A DNA stretch of 64,000 nt from positions 3,645,001 to 3,709,000 of the forward strand of contig NZ_CP069370.1 in NCBI RefSeq assembly GCF_019623905.1, read 5' to 3'. The notes under the pieces are model-generated. The model ran no database searches, was not told the origin of the DNA, and was given only the letters and a program-made list of their open reading frames with translations. This stretch comes from Neotabrizicola shimadae. GTDB taxonomy: Bacteria > Pseudomonadota > Alphaproteobacteria > Rhodobacterales > Rhodobacteraceae. Positions within the stretch are counted from its first letter, which is position 1, and the number at the start of each line of letters is the position of its first letter. Shown here piece after piece: positions 54,364 through 63,529 of the stretch. The position numbers and the translations under genes are program-made.

Positions 54364-55841
54364 TCGATGCCCCCAAGGCAAAGGTATTTCAGTTCCAGGA
54401 AGTCATCGAGCCCGTGGCGCGACCCTTCGCGCCCGAGGCCCGAGGACTTGACGCCGCCGAAGGGTGCCTCGGCGGTGCTGACAAGGCCGGTGTTCACCCC
54501 GACCATGCCGTACTCCAGCGCCTCGGACACACGGAAGCTGCAGGCCAGATCGCGGGTGTAGAGGTATGAAGCCAGACCGAATTCGGTATCATTGGCGGCG
54601 GCCACGACCTCGGCCTCCGTTTCGAACCGGAAGAGCGGCGCGACCGGGCCGAAGGTTTCCTCGCGGGCCACCGCCATGTCGGCGGTGACGCCGGTCAAGA
54701 CGGTGGGCTCCCAGAAGGTGCCGCCAAGGGCATGGGGGCGGCCGCCAAGCCTGACACTGGCCCCTTTGGCCGTGGCATCCGCGATGTGTTCGGCGACCTT
54801 CTGAACCGCCTTGCCGTCGATCAGCGGGCCGAAGGTCACGCCGGGGGCAAAACCGTCCCCGGTTTGCAGCGTGGAAAGACGCGCCGCCAGCTTTTCGGCA
54901 AAGACGTCATAGACCCCGGCCTGCACATAGATGCGGTTGGCGCAGACGCAGGTCTGGCCGTTGTTGCGGAACTTGGCTATGATCGCGCCTTCGACGGCGG
55001 CATCCACATCGGCATCGTCAAACACGATGAAGGGCGCGTTGCCGCCCAGTTCCAGCCCCAGTCTCTTGATCGTCGGTGCGCATTGCGCGTAAAGCTGCGC
55101 GCCCACCTCGGTGCTGCCTGTGAAGGTCAGTTTGCGCACCACCGGGCTGGCGGTCAGCACCGCCCCAAGCACGCGGGCCGAGCCCGTCAGCACCGAAAAC
55201 AGCCCGGCGGGCAGGCCCGCGCGTTCGGCCAGCACCGCCAGCGCGATGGCCGAGAACGGGGTCTGCGAGGCGGGTTTCAGCACCATTGCGCAGCCCGCCG
55301 CGAAGGCCGGGCCTGCCTTGCGGGTGATCATCGCATTGGGAAAGTTCCAGGGTGTGATGGCGGCCACCACACCGATCGGCTGTTTCAGCACAAGGATGCG
55401 CTTGTCGGGCGCATGGCCCGGCACGATGTCGCCATAGGCGCGGCGCGCCTCTTCGGCGAACCAGTCGATGAAGCTGGCTCCATAGGCAATCTCGCCCTTC
55501 GCCTCGGGCAGCGGCTTGCCCTGTTCGGCGGTCAGGATGGCGGCGAGGTCGTCCTGATGCGCCATCATCAGATCGTACCAGCGCCGCAGCACCTGCCCGC
55601 GATCCTTGGCCGTTCGCGCAGCCCAAGCCTTTTGCGCCAGTGCCGCGGCGGCAATCGCCTCTTCCGCATCGGCCGGCGTCAGGTCGGGCACATGGCCGAT
55701 CACGGCGCCGGTCGAGGGGTTGGTCACGGCAAGGCCGCTCTTGCTGGCCGCGATCCACCGCGAACCGACCAGCGCGGCCTCGCGCAACAGCGAGGCATCG
55801 GACAGGCGGGCGCGCAGGTCGAAACGGTGAAGCTCGGTCAT
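54360..55841 (-). CDS. gabD: NAD(P)-dependent succinate semialdehyde dehydrogenase
   Basis: A 493-residue aldehyde dehydrogenase: PWNFPNAMITRKAGPAFAAGC, FTGSTEVGAQ, general base Glu in LELGGNAPF and nucleophile Cys in GQTCVCANR. The sequence pattern is that of GabD-type succinate semialdehyde dehydrogenases. This fits removal of the HpaI product in the same operon. A separate 5-carboxymethyl-2-hydroxymuconate semialdehyde dehydrogenase (HpaE) is not seen, so this enzyme might also serve there. Confidence 0.88.
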   Translation of the reverse strand: MTELHRFDLRARLSDASLLREAALVGSRWIAASKSGLAVTNPSTGAVIGHVPDLTPADAEEAIAAAALAQKAWAARTAKDRGQVLRRWYDLMMAHQDDLAAILTAEQGKPLPEAKGEIAYGASFIDWFAEEARRAYGDIVPGHAPDKRILVLKQPIGVVAAITPWNFPNAMITRKAGPAFAAGCAMVLKPASQTPFSAIALAVLAERAGLPAGLFSVLTGSARVLGAVLTASPVVRKLTFTGSTEVGAQLYAQCAPTIKRLGLELGGNAPFIVFDDADVDAAVEGAIIAKFRNNGQTCVCANRIYVQAGVYDVFAEKLAARLSTLQTGDGFAPGVTFGPLIDGKAVQKVAEHIADATAKGASVRLGGRPHALGGTFWEPTVLTGVTADMAVAREETFGPVAPLFRFETEAEVVAAANDTEFGLASYLYTRDLACSFRVSEALEYGMVGVNTGLVSTAEAPFGGVKSSGLGREGSRHGLDDFLELKYLCLGGIE

Positions 55842-55864
55842 GGAAGGATCCGTATCGGCAGGGG

Positions 55865-57100
55865 TCAACCGGCTTGGCGTGCCATCCACTCGGCCACCAG
55901 CGCCTTGCCGTAATCGTTGCCGTTCGGCAGGCGGGTGATGATGTGGATGTGGAACTTGGCCGGGTCGGTGTTCGACAGCCACATCCCCGAATGATGGTCA
56001 AACTCGATCATCACTACGGGCGAGTGGATGTGGAAGTAGAACGGATCGTCGTCGCCATGCCCGCCGATCCAGCTGAACCAGGTGCGGTCCAAATGAGCCG
56101 AGATCCGGGCCATATGCGCGGCGCGCGGGCCATCGGGCCAGTGTTCGTGGAAGGTCTCGCACAGGTCCAGCAGAGCGGCCTTCTGCGCTTTGGAAAACTC
56201 GGCCACGCAAACCCCTTCCAGGGGGATCACGCGGTTGTCCTGGAAGGCTCCGCCCAAGTGTCGCTGGTCCGCAAAGTTGAAGCGCCAGGCCGGCATGGCC
56301 GGGTCTTCCATCAGCTTGAAGATCGTGGCCCTGTCCTGCAGCGCTTCTGGCAGCGATTGCATCAGCGCCAGGCCCTTGCGCTCTTCCTCCTTGAACAGCG
56401 CGAAACGCTCTCCGCTTTGCAGCGCGATCTCGTTCGGCTCGGTCCCCATGAAGGTGGGCGAGATCACCATTTGCCGACCGACGATCAGGCAGTTGTAGCC
56501 GATGTGATGGCCGTAAAGGTTGAAGCCCCAGGGCGCCGTCAGCGAGGGCGTGCCGTAGACGAGGACGTGATATGACCATTCGTTCATGATGTTGCGAAGG
56601 TCGTACAGCTCGCCCAGGTACAGGTTGGCCAGCATCAGCTGCCGCAGCTTCCGGAACCCACGGTCCGAGGTGCAGGCCGCCAGAAGCGCCATGAAGGCCG
56701 AACGCGACTGCTCCGCCATGTCTTCAAGTCTCACCCCTTCGGTGTTGAAGACGATTTCCGGATTGTACCAGCCGCGCCATTGCGGCGCGTCGACCGGGTG
56801 GCAGACGCGGGTGCGCTGGTCTTCTGTCAGGGTCGCCAGGAAGGTCTCGGCCGCCGCCACGGCCTGGGCCACGTCAAATCCCTCGTCGGCCAGCCGGTAA
56901 AGCCCGGTCTCAACCGTGCCGTCCTGGGTGATGCCGCGATAGGGTTCCTCGTAAAGCCGCGTCCATTCGGCCTTCAGCGCCGTGGCGCGCGCCGTGGCCA
57001 GGATCGGCTGCGAATAGCTCAGCGGGTCCAGCCCGTGCGACCGGGCGATCCGCGGCTCGGTCGCCGGCAGCAGATAGTCGCGATGGTCGGCGCTGGTCAT
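55865..57100 (-). CDS. DUF3500 protein
   Basis: A 411-residue DUF3500 protein with no assigned function. Late in the sequence are histidine-rich, likely metal-binding motifs: FYFHIHSPVVMIEFDHHSGM and KFHIHIITRLPNGNDYG. Earlier is WGFNLYGHHIGYN. GAGGAAAG precedes ATG 57100. It is the first gene of the minus-strand operon with the GabD-like, FAH, HpaH and HpaI genes, so it probably acts early on the aromatic substrate or a derivative. Divergent from the GntR regulator. Confidence 0.8.
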   Translation of the reverse strand: MTSADHRDYLLPATEPRIARSHGLDPLSYSQPILATARATALKAEWTRLYEEPYRGITQDGTVETGLYRLADEGFDVAQAVAAAETFLATLTEDQRTRVCHPVDAPQWRGWYNPEIVFNTEGVRLEDMAEQSRSAFMALLAACTSDRGFRKLRQLMLANLYLGELYDLRNIMNEWSYHVLVYGTPSLTAPWGFNLYGHHIGYNCLIVGRQMVISPTFMGTEPNEIALQSGERFALFKEEERKGLALMQSLPEALQDRATIFKLMEDPAMPAWRFNFADQRHLGGAFQDNRVIPLEGVCVAEFSKAQKAALLDLCETFHEHWPDGPRAAHMARISAHLDRTWFSWIGGHGDDDPFYFHIHSPVVMIEFDHHSGMWLSNTDPAKFHIHIITRLPNGNDYGKALVAEWMARQAG

Positions 57101-57312
57101 ATCTTTCCTCCCACGGGGGCCTTTGAAGGGCCAGCTTCGGCAGGGGCGCCCAAAGGGCAAGGGGGCTTTCGGAGCAATGTTCACATCGCGGAAAGGGCCC
57201 GGGCGGTAGGGAAGGGTATGGGGGCGGAATATCCATTTTGGCTGGAAAATATCTTTTCTTGCTCAAAGTAGAGATTCGCCTATGATCCCGAAGCGAGTCG
57301 CGCGAGGGGAGC

Positions 57313-58026
57313 ATGGCGGGCAGCCGGACAGCCGAGGTCTACGAGGCGCTGAAGGAAGAGCTTCTGAACGGCGACCACGCGCCGGGATCGAAGCTCGCCA
57401 TCGAGGCGCTGGCGCTGCGCTTTGGCGTCTCGCCTGGCGCGGTGCGTGAATCGCTGTCGCGCCTGACCTCGGATCGCCTGGTCGAAGCCCTGCCGCAGCG
57501 GGGCTTTCTGGTGGCGCCCATCTCGCAGGACGACCTGACAGACCTGACCGAGGTCCGCATCGACATCGAGACCCGCTGCCTGCGCCGGTCTATCGAACGC
57601 GGGACGCTGGAATGGGAAGCGCGGCTTCTGTCCACCTGGCACCAGGTGTCGCATGTGGGCGACTCGCCGCAGGGCAGGGCGCATCCCGACTGGCCGCGCC
57701 TGCATGCGCAATTGCACGACGACCTTGTCGCCGCCTGCGGCAGCCCCTGGTGGCTTCGCCTGCGCGAGGTTCTCTACATGCAGGCCGAACGCTACCGGCG
57801 GCTGATCCTGCCGCGCGCCCAGGCGGCCCGCGATATTAATGCAGAACACCGCGCCATTGTCGAACGCACGCTGGCGCGCGACGCCGATGCTGCCGTGGCC
57901 GCCCTGGCGGACCACATGCAACGCACCGCCCAGGATCTGCTTGAAGCCGGTCCGCGTGGATTTGAACGGAGGATGCCGCGGGGGGCGGCAATGGGGAAGG
58001 GAATCACAGATGGCGCAAAAGGATGA
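57313..58026 (+). CDS. GntR-family (FCD) transcriptional regulator
   Basis: A 237-residue regulator with an N-terminal winged HTH (GSKLAIEALALRFGVSPGAV then RESLSRLTSDRL) and a helical FCD effector domain with metal-type histidines (LHAQLHDDLVAACGS, LADHMQRTAQDLLE). It is divergent from the DUF3500 operon and overlaps the IclR gene by 17 bp, so both regulators are made together. The 212-bp intergenic region with AT-rich ATCCATTTTGGCTGGAAAAT is its likely target. Confidence 0.85.
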   Translation: MAGSRTAEVYEALKEELLNGDHAPGSKLAIEALALRFGVSPGAVRESLSRLTSDRLVEALPQRGFLVAPISQDDLTDLTEVRIDIETRCLRRSIERGTLEWEARLLSTWHQVSHVGDSPQGRAHPDWPRLHAQLHDDLVAACGSPWWLRLREVLYMQAERYRRLILPRAQAARDINAEHRAIVERTLARDADAAVAALADHMQRTAQDLLEAGPRGFERRMPRGAAMGKGITDGAKG

Positions 58027-58813
58027 AGGCAACTCCCGCAGCGAGGCGTCGGGAACGCAGTGCATCCACCGCTCTTTCGCGGTGGTGCGGATGCTCGCTT
58101 CGGGCGCGTCCGAAGGCGAGAAACTGGTAGACATCGCCGCGCGGCTCAACCTGTCGCATCCGACGGCACACCGCATCCTGAAGGCGCTGGAATCGGAAGG
58201 CATCGTCGAACGCGCCCGCGGTTCGCGGCGCTACCAGATCGGCGCCGAGGCGGCTTGGCTGGGGCTGGCGGCCTACAGCCGGTTTCCCATCACCCGGCTG
58301 GCTACGCCTACGCTTGACCGGCTGGTCGAGGCCATCGGCGATTCCGTCTTTCTGGCCGTGCCGTCGCACAACGATTCCGTCTATGCCGACCGTCGCTTCG
58401 GCGCCTATCCGGTCCAGGCCCGCCGCGTCGCCATCGGCGCGCGCCGGCCGCTTGGCGTCTCGGTCGCGGGCCGGGCGATGCTGGGCTTCATGAAGGACGA
58501 ACGGGTCGAAGCGGTGCTGCGCGACAATGCCGACCGCTACGGCGACTGGCGCTGCAGCGAACAGCAGATCCTGTCCGGGGCCGAAGAAGTCCGCAAACAG
58601 GGCTTCCTGTGTTCCGACAGCCTGGTGAACGCCGAACGCCGCGTCCTTGCGGTGCCGGTTCGCGATGTCGTGGGCCAGCCCGTCGCTGCGCTGTCCATCA
58701 TCGCGGCACGTCCCCGTCTGGGGGGCGAACGGATGTCGCGCCTTGTGCCTCTGTTGCGCGACGCCGCGCGCGAGATCAGCGCGGCTGTCCACCGGCAGAC
58801 GATGGTCGCCTGA
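58010..58813 (+). CDS. IclR-family transcriptional regulator
   Basis: A 267-residue regulator. HTH: LVDIAARLNLSHPTAHRILK then ALESEGIVERARGS. Effector domain: SVFLAVPSHNDSVYADRRFG to VNAERRVLAVPVRD. IclR proteins often control aromatic catabolism. The ATG at 58010 lies inside the 3' end of the GntR gene, so translation is coupled. It probably governs the downstream dioxygenase gene. Confidence 0.86.
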   Translation: MAQKDEGNSRSEASGTQCIHRSFAVVRMLASGASEGEKLVDIAARLNLSHPTAHRILKALESEGIVERARGSRRYQIGAEAAWLGLAAYSRFPITRLATPTLDRLVEAIGDSVFLAVPSHNDSVYADRRFGAYPVQARRVAIGARRPLGVSVAGRAMLGFMKDERVEAVLRDNADRYGDWRCSEQQILSGAEEVRKQGFLCSDSLVNAERRVLAVPVRDVVGQPVAALSIIAARPRLGGERMSRLVPLLRDAAREISAAVHRQTMVA

Positions 58814-58976
58814 CCGCCTTCGGCGGTGTCTCCCGTTCGGTCCCCCCGCTTTCCGCGATATGAACAAATCCCCCGCCGTGCGTTGCCCGCCGGGCCGCGC
58901 GGCGCAAGGGTCCGGCCGGAAACCGCGCAAGACCGGCCGGCGGCGGCACGATCCGCCCGGCCCAGGAGGAGACCGC

Positions 58977-59978
58977 ATGAAACTTCCCGCCCCCGTCCTG
59001 AACCCGCCTTTCAACATAACCCGCGCCAGCCACGTCGTGCTGACCGTGCAGGATATTGATGCCTCGAAGGCGTTCTACACCGATCTCGTCGGGCTCATCA
59101 CCACGGCCGAGGACAGTCAGACCGTCTGGATGCGCGGCCGCGAGGAGGCTTGCCACCACAGCCTCGTTCTGCGCAAGGGCACTACGCCGGACTGCCAGCG
59201 CATCGGCCTTCGCGTTCAGACCGACGACGACATCCTGAAAGCGAAGGACTATTTCGACAGCATCGGCACGGCGGCCGAGATCGTCGAGGTCGAACACCAG
59301 GGCAAAACCCTGCACGTCACCGATGCCATCGGCATGCCGGTCGAACTGACCGCCTCGATGCCGGTGCAGCCGCGTCTGTTCATGTCCTATGACCGCTACC
59401 ACGGCGCCTCGGCACAGCGGCTCGACCACTGGCAGATCCAGGCCCAGGACGTGCGCCGCGCCCATGACTTCTGGCACCCGCTGGGGTTCCGCGCCTCGGA
59501 ATACACCTATTCCATCGACGATGGCGTCGAAAACCTCTGGGGCGTCTGGCTGCAGCGCAAGGGTAACCCGCATGACCTGGTGTTCACCAACGGCCCGGGA
59601 CCGCGCCTGCACCACTTTGCCTACTTGCTGCGCGACGCCCATGACCTTGTCCATGCCTGCGACGTGGCGGGCGCCATGGGCCTTGGCCAAAGGCTGGAAC
59701 GCGGGCCGGGTCGGCACGGCATCTCGGGCGCGATGTTCATCTACTTCCGCGACCCCGATGGCCACCGGATCGAGATGTTCAACACCCATTATCAGTGCAT
59801 CGACTTGGAAGACCCTATCGGCTGGGACCTGAAGGATCCCCGACGCGCCGACCAGTGGGGCCTGCCGGCTCAGGCGAAATGGTTCAACGAGGCGACGACC
59901 TTTGCCGGCACCCCGCCCTCGCCGCCCTCGCTTTCCTCGCCGCTGCCGACGCTGGAACGCTTCCTGGGTCTTGCATGA
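58977..59978 (+). CDS. hpaD: Extradiol ring-cleavage dioxygenase, HpaD-like
   Basis: A 333-residue protein with two vicinal-oxygen-chelate domains. In the second domain the three metal ligands can be placed: His in RLDHWQIQAQD, His in RLHHFAYLLRD and Glu in HRIEMFNTHY. This matches Fe/Mn-dependent homoprotocatechuate 2,3-dioxygenases, which open the ring of 3,4-dihydroxyphenylacetate. GAGGAGA precedes the ATG. The preceding 163 bp and hairpin after the gene suggest a single-gene unit. Confidence 0.85.
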   Translation: MKLPAPVLNPPFNITRASHVVLTVQDIDASKAFYTDLVGLITTAEDSQTVWMRGREEACHHSLVLRKGTTPDCQRIGLRVQTDDDILKAKDYFDSIGTAAEIVEVEHQGKTLHVTDAIGMPVELTASMPVQPRLFMSYDRYHGASAQRLDHWQIQAQDVRRAHDFWHPLGFRASEYTYSIDDGVENLWGVWLQRKGNPHDLVFTNGPGPRLHHFAYLLRDAHDLVHACDVAGAMGLGQRLERGPGRHGISGAMFIYFRDPDGHRIEMFNTHYQCIDLEDPIGWDLKDPRRADQWGLPAQAKWFNEATTFAGTPPSPPSLSSPLPTLERFLGLA

Positions 59979-59990
59979 CGACAGAAGAAA

Positions 59991-60016
59991 AGGCCCCCGG
60001 CTTGCATCGGGGGCCT
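59991..60016. terminator. Bidirectional hairpin between hpaD and hpaF
   Basis: AGGCCCCCG and CGGGGGCCT form a 9-bp stem. On the minus strand it is followed by TTTTCTT. The two flanking genes converge, so the hairpin can serve both, with the better T-run on the hpaF side. Confidence 0.75.
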
Positions 60017-60038
60017 CCTCAAGCAGGGGTGACCGACC

Positions 60039-60428
60039 TTAGCCCTTCTTCATGTGGGCATGGATCGAGTTGGTCTTCCACGATCCATCGGGATCGGCCT
60101 CGTCGACATAGAAGGTGATCCCGAGGCCCCGTCTATTGCTGATCGCTGCGAAATGCTGAACCACGATGTCGTAGGTCGCGCCGAAGAACGACTTGCGCAC
60201 GTCCAGCGGTCGGCCCGCGCCGATGCGGCAAATGACGTTTACAAACGCATGTTCGGGATTTCCGTCGGCGATCACATACTGATGCACCGGCCAGGCTCGG
60301 ATGCGCACACCGCCGGTCGGAAACACCTCGGGCGCGCTTCGGAACTGCGCCGCGATCTTCTGCAACAGCTCGCCGATGCGCCCCTCGGCTTCCAGGTTGT
60401 CGGAATACTCGACAATGCAATGCGGCAC
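60039..60428 (-). CDS. hpaF: 5-carboxymethyl-2-hydroxymuconate delta-isomerase
   Basis: A 129-residue tautomerase-family isomerase. Pro-1 is the expected catalytic base after removal of the initiator (V/M)PHCIVEYSDNLE. The start is the GTG at 60428 with GAGAGGA upstream; the longer frame adds a tail without family similarity. It acts after the HpaD and aldehyde dehydrogenase steps. Confidence 0.88.
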   Translation of the reverse strand: MPHCIVEYSDNLEAEGRIGELLQKIAAQFRSAPEVFPTGGVRIRAWPVHQYVIADGNPEHAFVNVICRIGAGRPLDVRKSFFGATYDIVVQHFAAISNRRGLGITFYVDEADPDGSWKTNSIHAHMKKG

Positions 60429-60667
60429 GGACGTCCTCTCCGGTGGCAATGGACCTTGGTGTCCTGCATCCTCCGGTCGACCCAAGGGCGGCAAGACGAA
60501 CCGACGCGCCTGTTCACGATGTGGATTGCCGCACCGCGACATCGGCTCCGGATCGCAGATTTCCTCATCGTGAACATTTCCGCGCCCGCCGCTTGCCGGC
60601 CCCGTAGGACACCCGGAAAACCGGGGCAGACCGGGGGCCAACCCCCTGAAAGCCTGTGGAGCCTGCG

Positions 60668-61399
60668 ATGCATAGGGTCACCTCCCGCGACCATAGCCAC
60701 GACCATGGCGAGACCAGACTTGTGGCGCAGGTCTTCACCCCAGATACAGGCGGCCCCCGCCCCGGCCTCCTCGTGGTTCACGGCGCGCGCGGGCTGGACC
60801 CCTTCATCCTGTCGCGCGCCCAAGTCCTCGCCGAAGCCGGCTACACCGTCCTTGCCGCCGATCTGTGGGGCGGGCGGCAGCTTCTGTCCGATCCGGCCGA
60901 GATCGGCGCCCACCTGAGCGCCTTCGCCGGGGATCGGGCGCTGTGGATCGGGCGGCTCGCCGCCGCCCGCGCTGCCCTGGCCGGCCTGCCCGAATGCACC
61001 GGCCGCATCGGTGCGCTCGGTTACTGCTTCGGCGGCACATCCGTGCTTGAAATGCTGCGCGCCGGGCTGGACCTGGCCGGGGTCGTCAGCTTCCACGCCG
61101 GGCTCGACATGGCGGCCGATGACTGGTCGGGCGCCAGGGGAGGCAAGGCGCTGCTCTGCACCGGCGCGGAGGACCCGCTTGCTGCGCCCGACCAGCTTGC
61201 CCGCGTCACCGCCGCCATGACCGGCGCCGGCGTCGACTGGCAGGCTCACGTCTATGGCGGCGTCCTGCACGGCTTCACCGAACCCGATGGCCCAGGCCGC
61301 CCGCCCTTTGCACGCCACGACGCCCGCGCCGACCGCCGGTCCTGGGCCGCCATGATGGACTTCTTCGCCGAAACCCTCGCCCCCGAAACCACCGCGTGA
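60668..61399 (+). CDS. Dienelactone hydrolase-family protein
   Basis: A 243-residue alpha/beta hydrolase. The nucleophile is Cys in GYCFGGTS as in dienelactone hydrolases, the catalytic His is in GGVLHGFTEP, and the N-terminal segment is PGLLVVHGARGLDP. It starts a plus-strand operon with SDR, SnoaL and FAH genes. The substrate may be a lactone or ester formed from a ring-cleavage product. Confidence 0.82.
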   Translation: MHRVTSRDHSHDHGETRLVAQVFTPDTGGPRPGLLVVHGARGLDPFILSRAQVLAEAGYTVLAADLWGGRQLLSDPAEIGAHLSAFAGDRALWIGRLAAARAALAGLPECTGRIGALGYCFGGTSVLEMLRAGLDLAGVVSFHAGLDMAADDWSGARGGKALLCTGAEDPLAAPDQLARVTAAMTGAGVDWQAHVYGGVLHGFTEPDGPGRPPFARHDARADRRSWAAMMDFFAETLAPETTA

Positions 61400-61412
61400 G
61401 CCGGAGCACAGA

Positions 61413-62195
61413 ATGGACCTTGGAATCACCGGCCGCCGCGCCCTCGTCTGCGCCTCTTCTCAGGGTCTCGGCCTGGCCTGCGCCACGGCACTGGCACGCG
61501 AAGGCGTCGCGGTCTGGCTGAACGGGCGCGACGCCGCCAAACTCGACCGCGCCGCCGAGATGCTGCGCGCCGACCTGCCCGGCGTGGCCATCTCGACCCT
61601 GCCCGCCGATCTGACCACGCCAGAGGGCCGAGCCGCGATCCTGGACGCCCTGCCCGAAGTGGACATCCTGGTCACAAACAACGCCGGCCCGCCCCCCGGC
61701 GCGCTTGAGGACTGGGACGAGGCCGCGCTGCTGTCGGCCGTGGGTGCCAACATGGTTCCCGCCGTGCAACTGATCCGCGCCTATGTTCCCGGCATGCGGT
61801 CCCGTCGCTTTGGTCGCATCGTCAACATCACCTCGGCCATGGTGAAGGCGCCGCATTACATGATGGGCTTGTCCACCTCGGCCCGCGCCGGTCTGACCGC
61901 CATTTCCAAGGCGATCAGCCGCGAGGTCGTGGCGGACAACGTCACCATCAACAACCTGCTGCCCGAACGTATCGACACGCCGCGGCAGGAGTTCATGGCC
62001 CAACGCCGAATGAAGCAGGAGGGCATCAGCCGCGAAGAGGCGCGCGCCCGCGCCGCCGCCACCATCGCCGCGAAACGCTTTGGCCGGCCCGAGGAATTCG
62101 GCGCCGCCTGCGCCTTCCTCTGTTCGGACCTTGCCGGGTTCATCTCGGGCCAGAATCTGCAACTCGACGGCGGAAGCTACGAGGGCCTGGTCTGA
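61413..62195 (+). CDS. Short-chain dehydrogenase/reductase-like protein, atypical active site
   Basis: A 260-residue Rossmann-fold SDR. The cofactor loop CASSQGLGLA is altered from GASxGIG, NNAG is kept, and the catalytic Ser is in NITSAM. Thirteen residues after it, where YxxxK should be, the sequence reads STSAR. Loss of Tyr and Lys occurs in a subgroup of SDR-like proteins. The protein may not be a classical oxidoreductase. Its stop overlaps the next gene by 1 bp (TGATG). Confidence 0.8.
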   Translation: MDLGITGRRALVCASSQGLGLACATALAREGVAVWLNGRDAAKLDRAAEMLRADLPGVAISTLPADLTTPEGRAAILDALPEVDILVTNNAGPPPGALEDWDEAALLSAVGANMVPAVQLIRAYVPGMRSRRFGRIVNITSAMVKAPHYMMGLSTSARAGLTAISKAISREVVADNVTINNLLPERIDTPRQEFMAQRRMKQEGISREEARARAAATIAAKRFGRPEEFGAACAFLCSDLAGFISGQNLQLDGGSYEGLV

Positions 62196-62593
62196 TGCGC
62201 CGGCTGGATCCCGCCTCGGACGAGGCGCAGGCGCTTCTGGCCTTCGAGTCCCAGCGCCGCCGCGCGCTGATCGCCGCCGACAGGGCCGCGCTGGACCAGC
62301 TGCTGCATGACGATCTGATCCATGTGCATTCCTCGGGCCTCGTCCATGGCAAGGCAGACTTCATCGCCCATGTCGGCCGGATGGGGGGCTTCATCGCCAT
62401 CGAGCGCGGCGCGCTGGACCTGCGCCTGGGCCAGGACACGGCCCTAATCGCCGGCCCGACCCGCAACACGGTGCGCCGTCTCGAGTCCGGCGAGACCGCC
62501 GTGCTCGACGGCTACGGCTCGGTGCTGGTCACCTGGGCCGCCGGTCGCTGGCAGGTGCTGCTGTCGCAGCTGACCATTTTCCGAACGGGCTGA
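62195..62593 (+). CDS. SnoaL/NTF2-like protein (DUF4440 type)
   Basis: A 132-residue cone-shaped NTF2-fold protein: EAQALLAFESQRRRALIAAD, LDQLLHDDLIHVHSSGLVHG and GRWQVLLSQLTIF. Such proteins bind small ligands or act as isomerases or hydratases. Reading is coupled with the SDR gene. No exact role can be given. Confidence 0.75.
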   Translation: MRRLDPASDEAQALLAFESQRRRALIAADRAALDQLLHDDLIHVHSSGLVHGKADFIAHVGRMGGFIAIERGALDLRLGQDTALIAGPTRNTVRRLESGETAVLDGYGSVLVTWAAGRWQVLLSQLTIFRTG

Positions 62594-62608
62594 CAGAAAG
62601 GAAAGCAT

Positions 62609-63457
62609 ATGAAACTCCTGCGCTTCACCGAAGCCGGCCGAACCCGCATCGGCCGGCTTTCCGGCGATACCGTCATCGACCTGTCCGAGGTGGCGGGCGT
62701 CGGTGCCTCGATGCGCCAGCTGATCGCCGACCTGGCGGTGCTGCGCCCCGCCCTGGAGGCCGCCACCGGACCTGCCTTCGCGCTCTCCTCGGTCCGGATC
62801 GAGGCGCCCCTGCCCGATGCGCGCAAGTTCCTGGGCATCGGCATGAACTATGCCAAGCACGCCGAAGAGGCCCGGCAGGCCGGCATCCCGATTCCCACGT
62901 CGCAGCTCTGGTTCAACAAGCAGGTCACCTGCATCACCGGCCCCAACGACCCCGTGGTGAAATGGGCTGTCGCCGAGGCGGTCGATTACGAGATCGAGCT
63001 TGGCGTGGTGATCGGGCAGCGCTGCCGAAATGTTCCGGCGGCCAAGGCGCGGGAGGTCGTGGCCGGCTACATGGTGGTCAACGATGTCTCGGCCCGCGAC
63101 TGGCTGAAACGCTCGCCCACCTTCACCCTGGGCAAGAGCTTCGACAGCTTCGGTCCCTCCGGCCCATGGATCACCACCGACGACGAGGTGGCCGACCCGC
63201 TCGACCTGCCCATGAAGCTCTGGGTCAACGGCGAGCTGCGCCAGGACCATCCGACCAACGACATGATCTACGACATCTGGGCGCAGATCGAATACCTGAG
63301 CCAGGTGATGACGCTGGAACCAGGCGACATCCTGGCCACGGGCACACCCTCGGGCATCGGTGCACCGACCGGGCGCTTCCTGAAGCCCGGCGATGTGGTG
63401 CGGGCTGAAATCGCGGGCCTCGGCGCCCTGGAAAACCCCGTCATCGCCGAAGCCTGA
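62609..63457 (+). CDS. Fumarylacetoacetate hydrolase-family protein, second
   Basis: A 282-residue FAH-fold protein: KFLGIGMNYAKHAEEA, metal site VDYEIELGVVIG, NDVSARDW and GDILATGTPSGIGAPTG. The pattern is that of FAHD/ureidoglycolate lyase-like hydrolases acting on 2-oxo acids with a carboxylated side chain. It is the last gene of the plus-strand operon and is followed by a strong terminator. Confidence 0.85.
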   Translation: MKLLRFTEAGRTRIGRLSGDTVIDLSEVAGVGASMRQLIADLAVLRPALEAATGPAFALSSVRIEAPLPDARKFLGIGMNYAKHAEEARQAGIPIPTSQLWFNKQVTCITGPNDPVVKWAVAEAVDYEIELGVVIGQRCRNVPAAKAREVVAGYMVVNDVSARDWLKRSPTFTLGKSFDSFGPSGPWITTDDEVADPLDLPMKLWVNGELRQDHPTNDMIYDIWAQIEYLSQVMTLEPGDILATGTPSGIGAPTGRFLKPGDVVRAEIAGLGALENPVIAEA

Positions 63458-63477
63458 CCCCGCCTTTCCGAAACGTG

Positions 63478-63505
63478 AAGGGGCGGCCGCAGGGCCGCCC
63501 CTTTG
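63478..63505. terminator. Strong bidirectional terminator
   Basis: AAGGGGCGGCC and GGCCGCCCCTTT form an 11-12-bp stem around GCAG, ending in TTTG on the plus strand and CTTCACG on the minus strand. It lies between converging FAH and TRAP transporter genes. Confidence 0.8.
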
Positions 63506-63529
63506 TCTTGGCATCGTCCTGTCCGCGCG

